A DNA stretch of 11,176 bases. Origin: an uncultured Candidatus Melainabacteria bacterium. Lineage in GTDB: Bacteria > Cyanobacteriota > Vampirovibrionia > Gastranaerophilales > Gastranaerophilaceae. How positions within the stretch are numbered: the first letter of the stretch is position 1; the number at the start of each line of letters is the position of its first letter. A program made the position numbers and the translations under genes. The notes beneath the pieces are model-generated. The model did no database searches and was not told where the DNA came from. It worked only from the letters and a program-made list of their open reading frames with translations. Shown in pieces: positions 5,836-11,176 of this stretch. Location: the NCBI GenBank assembly GCA_934675695.1, contig CAKURN010000023.1, forward strand, positions 1 to 11,176. Direction: 5' to 3'.

Positions 5836-6525
5836 TTATGAAGGTATGTTGAGTTTTTGTAATATTATTATATCAAATCTGGAATCTTTTTCGATTATTA
5901 CTTCATCGCCATGACGGAACAAATCTGCAACTGTATTGTATACAGTACTAGAAGCACAAGCAATACCTCCACCGACTGCTCCTACAGGAACAAGAACATA
6001 TTTTGCTCCATTGAACATTTTGTCCCCTGTAGTTTTGCCCCAGTTTATTGTTCTTTTTACATATTTTGTAGAATTTTTTGCGTCATTTTTAACTGATTTA
6101 AAGTATCCACCGTTAGTAGTAACAGCTCCATCGGTTTTGATTATGTATTCTGCAACTGTTGAAACGCCTGCATTTAGTGGCAATTGTGTTCCTTGTTTTG
6201 TAATTAAATGATCAAGTGCCATATACAAAGAAGCCGGACGAGAAAGCATTCTTGAATATTTTACACCTGTAATTCTGCCTCTAAAAATCGTATTAGAAGG
6301 CAAAATCAGTTTGTTGTTTACATAAATATCTTTTGCCAGATGAGCCTCAAACATATCGCCTTGAACAAGAGTTGTGGTTCTGATTTCATGACCCATAACC
6401 ATTTCCAGTTTTGTTCCATAAGGCAAAGAAACACCGTCTATATCTGCATGTAACTGATAAGTCGCAAAAGCTCTATTAAAAAACATCATCAAAAAAGCAA
6501 ATAATAATACTTTAATTTTTTTCAT
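5836..6525 (-). CDS. Exported protein with VirB10/TrbI-like beta-barrel pattern, unknown role
   Basis: A classical signal peptide (Lys-rich start, hydrophobic 6-16, AFA cleavage after residue 21) sends the 229-residue product out of the cytoplasm. The mature part has a pattern like the small beta-domains of VirB10/TrbI-type proteins: LPYGTKLEM (34-42), a strand around GDMFEAHLAKDIYVNNKLIL (56-75), LPSNTIFRGRITGV (75-88), then a hydrophobic strand and LITKQGTQLPLNAG (107-120). A Gly-rich hydrophobic segment (176-190) and a last GDEVIIEKDSRFDII strand follow. This suggests a periplasmic or envelope-associated protein with scaffold function. An AAAGGAAA ribosome site precedes the ATG. It is 11 bases after the HD nuclease gene and upstream of the CpaE/CpaF-like pair, which hints at, but does not prove, a joint role in envelope machinery. 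Confidence 0.75.
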   Translation of the reverse strand: MKKIKVLLFAFLMMFFNRAFATYQLHADIDGVSLPYGTKLEMVMGHEIRTTTLVQGDMFEAHLAKDIYVNNKLILPSNTIFRGRITGVKYSRMLSRPASLYMALDHLITKQGTQLPLNAGVSTVAEYIIKTDGAVTTNGGYFKSVKNDAKNSTKYVKRTINWGKTTGDKMFNGAKYVLVPVGAVGGGIACASSTVYNTVADLFRHGDEVIIEKDSRFDIIILQKLNIPS

Positions 6526-6536
6526 ATTTATTTCCT

Positions 6537-7376
6537 TTAATTCATATCCTTTGTGTCATTAACGCTGGTTGCACCAAATTTTGCAGACAAATCGTCAATA
6601 TGGTGAATTATATAATAAAAAGGTTCTAAATCCTTTTCCCCTAAATCAATCATAGCACCCCATTCGCTTCTTCCATGGTGAGCTGCAATCATTTTTGCTA
6701 TATTTAAAAACCCGTTTGTCATACACAGTGTATAACTGTATTGAGAGTGGCTAATCCAGTCTTTTCTGAATTGTTCATTGTATTCAATTACGCCTGATTC
6801 TATATTTACAATATATTCAAAAATTTTTCCGATATCATGAAGAATCACTCCTGCAATTACTTCGTCTTCTTTTAATCTTTTTTTGAAAGTCGGTAAGATT
6901 TTTTTTGCTATATCTACACATTCTTTCGTATGAACCAAAAGTCCGCCTATATAGTTGTGATGCATAGATTTTGCCGCAGGAGCAACAAGAAGTTTTTCTC
7001 TATTTTCGTTTAATGTATTTAAAACAAAATTCTTTAGTTTTTCGTCTTTAAATGTTTCTACGGTTTCTATTATTTCTTTTAACAATCTTTCTCTGATATC
7101 TTCATTTATGCCGAGTCTGGCTTGTTCAAGAACTTCAAAATTATTCAAAAGGCAATTGTTGTATCTTTCATTGTAGCTTGCTGTAATGATTTTGATTACA
7201 TTTCCGACTCTAGTTGCAATATCAGGAATTCTATTTAAAGTTTCTTCCCACAATACACAATTCATTATCGAAAAATCGCCCAAATTTTTGATTTGCATTT
7301 TGCCCATTTTTGTACCGGCTTTCGTGTCGCCGACGGCAAAAGATAGTATTTCGTATTTTGCTTTTAAATCTAACAT
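6537..7376 (-). CDS. yhaM: YhaM-like 3'-5' exoribonuclease (OB fold plus HD domain)
   Basis: The 279-residue product has the order seen in the YhaM/CBF1 family of 3'-5' exoribonucleases. An N-terminal OB-like nucleic-acid-binding part (about 8-85) includes KMGKMQIKNLGDFS and a strand ending VIKIITASY. A C-terminal HD metal-dependent phosphohydrolase domain (about 135-265) follows. The metal/catalytic signature is visible as MHHNYIGGLLVHT (138-150), AGVILHDIGK (175-184, His180-Asp181), ISHS (His210), AAHHGRSEWG (231-240) and IIHHIDDL (256-263). B. subtilis YhaM is slightly longer (about 314). Expected role is cytoplasmic RNA turnover or trimming of short RNAs. It is the first gene of the seven-gene leftward run. 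The ATG has no strong ribosome site; the start is kept because the OB strand begins near residue 8. Substrate specificity is inferred from family only. Confidence 0.85.
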   Translation of the reverse strand: MLDLKAKYEILSFAVGDTKAGTKMGKMQIKNLGDFSIMNCVLWEETLNRIPDIATRVGNVIKIITASYNERYNNCLLNNFEVLEQARLGINEDIRERLLKEIIETVETFKDEKLKNFVLNTLNENREKLLVAPAAKSMHHNYIGGLLVHTKECVDIAKKILPTFKKRLKEDEVIAGVILHDIGKIFEYIVNIESGVIEYNEQFRKDWISHSQYSYTLCMTNGFLNIAKMIAAHHGRSEWGAMIDLGEKDLEPFYYIIHHIDDLSAKFGATSVNDTKDMN

Positions 7377-7455
7377 AAGAATATTTTACGACAAACTACA
7401 AATAAGTCTATTATGTTACAAACAACTAACTCCACTGTTACAAATTTTAATATTA

Positions 7456-7504
7456 ATTATTGTATCAAAGAGGGGTGAAATTTTAAATTTTTTGATACAA
7501 TAAT
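7456..7504. promoter_or_regulatory. Perfect 14-bp inverted repeat forming symmetric divergent promoters
   Basis: attattgtatcaaa (7456-7469) and tttgatacaataat (7491-7504) are exact reverse complements with a 21-base spacer. Each arm, read outward, contains TTTGATACAAT, an extended -10 (TG-N-TACAAT): plus strand at 7493-7501 for the glycosidase and minus strand at 7467-7459 for the yhaM operon. Expected transcription starts are near 7508 (+) and 7452 (-). No good -35 boxes are visible, which is usual for extended -10 promoters. The symmetry also makes it a candidate operator for a dimeric regulator controlling both directions. Confidence 0.6.
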
Positions 7505-7518
7505 AATAATTGAGGGAT

Positions 7519-7523
7519 AGAGG
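7519..7523 (+). promoter_or_regulatory. Ribosome binding site of the glycosidase gene
   Basis: AGAGG lies 8 bases before the ATG at 7532. It confirms this start and gives a short leader of about 24 bases from the proposed transcription start. Confidence 0.65.
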
Positions 7524-7531
7524 TATTTTTA

Positions 7532-9850
7532 ATGTTAAATTTATTAAACAAAAATAGAAACGAAAGCTGTTTCGACTCAAAAGAATTGGGTGTTTTGCTT
7601 GCAAAAATTGCACAAATTTACGACATAAACAGTATAAAACAAGATAGAAAAGTTTATCTTTCTAATTGCATAAAAAAATATGGATATCTTCCATATCCAC
7701 AGTTTAAGGTTTTGCAAGAATTAACCGATGCAGAAACGATTTTTTGTTTAATTAAAAAAATGACAAAAGCAGGTACTTTTGTTGAAAATAGCATAATCGA
7801 ATTTAAAAACCCGTCTTACTTGGCTAGAAAAAACATAAAAAATTCTTCTTGGTTTAAACATGAAGGTCACAACATAAAACTTCTTTCTCTTAGTGCTTTA
7901 GGAGATGGAAATTCCAGCGACTGCCCTGCAAATTTCATCGATTGGCTAAAATGCTTGATTACATTGCCTTCAGGAAACGAAAAACTAGGGATACTTCCTA
8001 CTACTTTGTATTTAATTCCGTTTTTCAAAAGAGAATTTGACTGTGCATATTTGCCAAAATCTTCAGAAGTTTCTGAAAACTTGCAAGATGACAAATTGAT
8101 GAAGTTTTTGGGATTAGATGCAGAAAAACAAGTAAAATTATTTATAGAATTGGCTCAATTGTGCAATCACCCTGTGATTTATGATATTTTGCCGCAAACT
8201 GCAAGATTTTCAAAAATTGTTTTAGTAAATCCACAAGTCGCTCGTTGGGTCGATATAAAAGAATTGACGAATGATATTGTTCAGTTTTTGACTCCGCTTT
8301 GTGTTCAAATAATCAACAAAAGAGAATACGAAGAAAAAGACGTCTTGAATGCCAAAAAATTATACATAGAAAATCTAAAAGGCAACTACAAAAAATACAA
8401 TTCAACAGAAGAAAAAATCGTCAACGAAATTGAAGAAGAAATGAAAGAATACAAAATTCTCATTTCTTACAAAATGAGTTTTGAAAACAAACAAGAAGAA
8501 CTTCAAAAACGTGCAAAAGAAATAATAGACATAGTTGCAGGAAAAACAATAAAATCAGAAGAAGACATTCAAAACCAAGACGAAATAATCCAAGCCTTGA
8601 TGAAAGAACAGCTCTGGACATTCCCCGGGGGAGCTTGGTGCAGTGCGGGCGTTCCAATTTTTGACAAAATGAGCAAAGGAAAACAATACCCAATCTTCAA
8701 ACACTACAACTACAAAGGCGAAGATGTAACGCATTTTGCAAATTTGGATTGTCAAACTCCTTATTATTTCTATCATTTTGAATCAAACAAATACAATGGA
8801 GATGTTGTAGAATTTTATGAAGATTATATTTTGCAACTTCAAAAAGAATTCAATTTTGATGGCTTTAGAGTAGATCATATTGACCACATAGTAGATGAAT
8901 TTTCTCAAAACAAAAAAGGTCAGCCACTAAGCTACAGAATACCTGCAAAAGTTCTAGGAAAAATAAATTCAGAACTCAAAAAACGCATTCCTTATTTTGC
9001 AACTCTTGCAGAATATATGTTGTGGGACGGCTATTTTAAAGAATATCACAAAGATATGAAGTTCGATTTGTTGTGGGGTGATGATATTGTTGCTCAAAAC
9101 ACAAAAACCCCTGAACAAATAATAAACGACAATATTCGTCTTGCTACATACAACCAAAAAAACGGAAAAACAAACGCTCTTTCGATTTTAAAAGGTTACA
9201 ATAACCAAGACGGAGAATTTAGAGATATAAACCAATACCCCGGACAATTAGGAAAAGAAGGAGCATTGTTCAAATGGTTCAAGTTAAAATTCTTGCCCGG
9301 TGGAAAATTTGCTTCTCGTCCTACATTGTTGATTGATGGAGATGAAAGCTTTACAAAAGTAGGTATTGAAAGAATAATTTCAAAAGAAACTTCTATGGTG
9401 AGAAATTACGATTGGGATTTCTTTGAAAAATTCAACGCTCTAGATTATTTTGCACAAAATAACGAACTATTAAACACAGGTAGAGCAATTCTCCATGAAC
9501 AAAAAGCAAACGGTTTTGTTTGTTGGGAAATTGTTCCTGATAATGACAAAAACAAAAAGAAACAACAATCAACTTATCTTGTTGTAGCAAATTATTTTTC
9601 ACCATCTGAAATTAAAGATGTTCAAGACGAAACAGGACGCATAGAAAAGAAAAATGTCAGAGGAACAATCACAAAAAACAACACAGTAAAAATAAACGAA
9701 GGTAAAAAGCTCATTTCTTATTATGAATTTGAACTTGATGATATGGGAAAATGTGCTTACGTCGAAAAACCACTGGAAAACGACATAACAAAAGAAATTA
9801 CATTCAAAGAACTCCGCCCTGGAGAATTTAAAGTCTACAAAATGGTATAG
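7532..9850 (+). CDS. GH13 (alpha-amylase superfamily) glycosidase with large insertion, specificity unknown
   Basis: The 772-residue cytoplasmic product (no signal peptide) carries alpha-amylase superfamily signatures. The four regions are: region I with QLCNHP (Asn212, His213); region II GFRVDHIDH (444-452) with Arg446 and nucleophile Asp448; region III TLAEYM with acid/base Glu494; and region IV probably GYNNQDGEF with Asp560, where Gln559 replaces the usual His. FLPGG through LLIDGDE (587-604) corresponds to the block after region IV. Residues 1-200 form an unfamiliar N-terminal part. About 235 residues separate regions I and II, far more than a usual domain B, and include a charged coiled-coil-like stretch (about 265-335). 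A beta-sandwich-like end (about 655-772) closes the protein. It likely acts on intracellular alpha-glucan, as hydrolase or transferase. It is a single-gene unit with its own promoter, ribosome site and terminator. Superfamily is confident; substrate is not. Confidence 0.82.
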   Translation: MLNLLNKNRNESCFDSKELGVLLAKIAQIYDINSIKQDRKVYLSNCIKKYGYLPYPQFKVLQELTDAETIFCLIKKMTKAGTFVENSIIEFKNPSYLARKNIKNSSWFKHEGHNIKLLSLSALGDGNSSDCPANFIDWLKCLITLPSGNEKLGILPTTLYLIPFFKREFDCAYLPKSSEVSENLQDDKLMKFLGLDAEKQVKLFIELAQLCNHPVIYDILPQTARFSKIVLVNPQVARWVDIKELTNDIVQFLTPLCVQIINKREYEEKDVLNAKKLYIENLKGNYKKYNSTEEKIVNEIEEEMKEYKILISYKMSFENKQEELQKRAKEIIDIVAGKTIKSEEDIQNQDEIIQALMKEQLWTFPGGAWCSAGVPIFDKMSKGKQYPIFKHYNYKGEDVTHFANLDCQTPYYFYHFESNKYNGDVVEFYEDYILQLQKEFNFDGFRVDHIDHIVDEFSQNKKGQPLSYRIPAKVLGKINSELKKRIPYFATLAEYMLWDGYFKEYHKDMKFDLLWGDDIVAQNTKTPEQIINDNIRLATYNQKNGKTNALSILKGYNNQDGEFRDINQYPGQLGKEGALFKWFKLKFLPGGKFASRPTLLIDGDESFTKVGIERIISKETSMVRNYDWDFFEKFNALDYFAQNNELLNTGRAILHEQKANGFVCWEIVPDNDKNKKKQQSTYLVVANYFSPSEIKDVQDETGRIEKKNVRGTITKNNTVKINEGKKLISYYEFELDDMGKCAYVEKPLENDITKEITFKELRPGEFKVYKMV

Positions 9851-9870
9851 TTATTTACTTTTTTTTACTA

Positions 9871-9903
9871 AAAATGAGGCTATTTAAAAAGCCTCATTTT
9901 TTA
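9871..9903 (+). terminator. Terminator between convergent glycosidase and porin genes
   Basis: An 11-bp perfect stem (9871-9881 with 9890-9900, aaaatgaggct / agcctcatttt) with an 8-base loop is followed by T residues (9897-9902) on the plus strand. Because the stem ends in A4/T4, the minus-strand transcript of the porin would also have a short U run (5 bases), so weak bidirectional action is possible. Confidence 0.85.
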
Positions 9904-11124
9904 TTATAACAACATTTGCCCACCAATAATGATTTTATGAGTATCGCTTGCTGCCATATTTTGACAATAAACATAATTCAACATCATTCTTAATGTTTGA
10001 CCTAAAATAAAGTAATTTATGCCTGCAGTGTATTCTCTGGTGTTGTTGTGAGCAATGTGCGTATCATTATTAAAATCATCAAAACGAGCAACAAGCTGAA
10101 GTTTTTTTGTTAAACGATACATTAATGTCGCATTATAGCCCCATCTTTGGGTTTCTGTAATACCGCTTGCACCGTTTGAACCGTCTGCATACTGAAATTC
10201 CGCTGCAACACCCAGTCTTTTGTAGTCGTATCTAAGAGCACTACTCATAACACGAAAATCATGCCCGTTTCTCATGCCTGCTTGAAAACCGCCTGATAGA
10301 TTGAGTTTTCCTGCTTTTTTGGGGTCAAATTTTGCTAATGGTTTAAAATTCACCCACAAATCAGTTTCAACCCCGGGGAAAAATTCTGAATAAAAAGTAT
10401 CAGAACTATAACCGCCTATATCATAATCAACGTATTTAAAATCACCCTTTAACCTAATCCCTGTTTTTCTTACATTACCAAAGTTTCTTGCTGTTTGTGA
10501 ACGAGCAATCAAAGGTATCAAATAAGGGCTCATACCACCTTCATAGCCGACAAATGGTCTTGATGTACCAAAAATCAACGAATGATGAGGAATTCTTTTT
10601 GTTTCAATAAATGCATCCAAAATCAATCTATGCATAAAATTTTGTTTCATAGGTGACATATCAGCCAAAATCGTAAAACTTTCTTTTCCACCTTTGAATT
10701 TTCCTCTTATGCCATAGTTTATGGTATTCATTTTAAATTTAAAATCAGAATCAACACCATCTCCCATTGATTCTGTCATTGTAGAAATCAAATTCAATTG
10801 TGTTCCCAATTCTTCAAAAGGACCTTTTTTAAATTTGAATGTCAACTGGTCTTTAAACATACCGGAAGGTGAATTTAAGTCGTATTCTTTTGTCAAAATC
10901 CCTTTTAGAGCTTCTTTTGAATAAGGGGAATATTTTTCTTCTTTTACTTCGGGCGCAACTTCTTCAGGTTCTAAAATGATTGGTTGTTCAAAACTTTCTT
11001 CTTTTGTTTCTGTTGGGTTGTTTAATTTTTCTTCAGCTTGCTGCAAAACGACTTCATCTTCTATTGCTAAAACTGAAGATGAAATACAAAAAACTATCAA
11101 TAATAATTCAAAAATCTTTTTCAT
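9904..11124 (-). CDS. OprP/OprO-like outer-membrane beta-barrel porin
   Basis: The 406-residue product begins with a signal peptide (MKKIFELLLIVF, cleavage likely after VLA at residue 20). No lipobox is seen. Next comes an acidic, Pro-containing linker (about 21-65, some fifteen Glu/Asp). The rest is alternating polar/hydrophobic strands with short Gly/Asn/Asp turns, as in porins. The end resembles the phosphate-selective porin O/P family: a strand with YTAGINYFILGQTLRMMLNY (365-384 or so) and a last strand IIIGGQMLL. The final residue is Leu rather than the common Phe/Trp. It would form an outer-membrane channel, possibly for anions such as phosphate, but selectivity cannot be read here. The gene stands alone, convergent with the glycosidase and with its own promoter. 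The ATG has no clear Shine-Dalgarno site. Confidence 0.82.
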   Translation of the reverse strand: MKKIFELLLIVFCISSSVLAIEDEVVLQQAEEKLNNPTETKEESFEQPIILEPEEVAPEVKEEKYSPYSKEALKGILTKEYDLNSPSGMFKDQLTFKFKKGPFEELGTQLNLISTMTESMGDGVDSDFKFKMNTINYGIRGKFKGGKESFTILADMSPMKQNFMHRLILDAFIETKRIPHHSLIFGTSRPFVGYEGGMSPYLIPLIARSQTARNFGNVRKTGIRLKGDFKYVDYDIGGYSSDTFYSEFFPGVETDLWVNFKPLAKFDPKKAGKLNLSGGFQAGMRNGHDFRVMSSALRYDYKRLGVAAEFQYADGSNGASGITETQRWGYNATLMYRLTKKLQLVARFDDFNNDTHIAHNNTREYTAGINYFILGQTLRMMLNYVYCQNMAASDTHKIIIGGQMLL

Positions 11125-11142
11125 TTTAAGTACAAAAATAAT

Positions 11143-11170
11143 AACATAGAAAAAAATGCACTTAAATCAA
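11143..11170 (-). promoter_or_regulatory. Possible promoter of the porin gene
   Basis: On the minus strand TTGATT (11170-11165) and TATGTT (11148-11143) are separated by 16 bases, largely T. It would give a very short leader before the ATG at 11124. The AT-rich background makes chance matches easy, so this is tentative. A 7-bp inverted repeat (11125-11131 with 11160-11166) flanks it. Confidence 0.35.
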
Positions 11171-11176
11171 ATTAAG

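Noticed and set aside
7416..7613. Minus-strand 65-codon frame across the divergent intergenic region
   Set aside because: It overlaps the glycosidase start and the inverted-repeat promoter, has no ribosome site and no protein-like features.
8460..8776. Minus-strand open frames opposite the glycosidase
   Set aside because: Low-complexity Leu/Phe/Cys composition and no start signals; the plus-strand gene carries clear catalytic motifs here.

Overview
This is an AT-rich window of ordinary bacterial chromosome from a diderm (Gram-negative-type) organism. Diderm status is suggested by a signal-peptide-bearing beta-barrel porin (9904-11124) and a periplasm-type exported protein (5836-6525). TGA, TAA and TAG all act as stops, so the standard bacterial code applies. 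The combination of low GC, Tad/CpaE-type ATPases, a stand-alone CHAP protein, a small CxC-xx-C protein and an OprP-like porin resembles gut Gastranaerophilales/'Melainabacteria' (non-photosynthetic relatives of cyanobacteria). That placement is an inference from general look, not a database result.

Layout. 1-570 (+): 3' part of a CHAP-type cell-wall amidase/peptidase gene that enters from the left edge, closed by a strong terminator (586-628). 629-924: gene-free stretch, unusually rich in CATG palindromes and overlapping hairpins, ending in a good promoter (834-861). 925-1146 (+): small cysteine-rich protein with a GTG start, followed by a terminator. 1209-7376 (-): a compact run of seven genes transcribed leftward in the order yhaM-like HD nuclease, exported protein, pncC, cpaE-like, degenerate cpaF-like, ribD, cdd. 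The first six are separated by 12 bases or fewer or overlap. cdd has its own promoter inside the end of ribD. 7377-7531: divergent intergenic region with a perfect 14-bp inverted repeat that places the same extended -10 sequence on both strands. 7532-9850 (+): large cytoplasmic GH13-type glycosidase with an unusual long insertion. A hairpin terminator (9871-9903) separates it from the convergent porin gene 9904-11124 (-), whose promoter lies just inside the right edge.

How the genes fit together. The leftward operon mixes housekeeping functions (RNA turnover, pyridine-nucleotide salvage, riboflavin synthesis, pyrimidine salvage) with a CpaE/CpaF ATPase pair that normally belongs to Tad/Flp pilus machines. 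Here the pair stands without pilin, secretin or TadB/C genes. The CpaF partner has lost the P-loop glycine, the catalytic glutamate and the conserved histidines of its family, while CpaE keeps a complete deviant Walker A motif and receiver-type residues. This pair, plus the VirB10-like exported protein in the same operon, is the most interesting system in the window. The next most interesting items are the CATG-rich intergenic region, the small cysteine protein and the symmetric divergent promoter. No tRNA, rRNA, CRISPR array or mobile element was seen.
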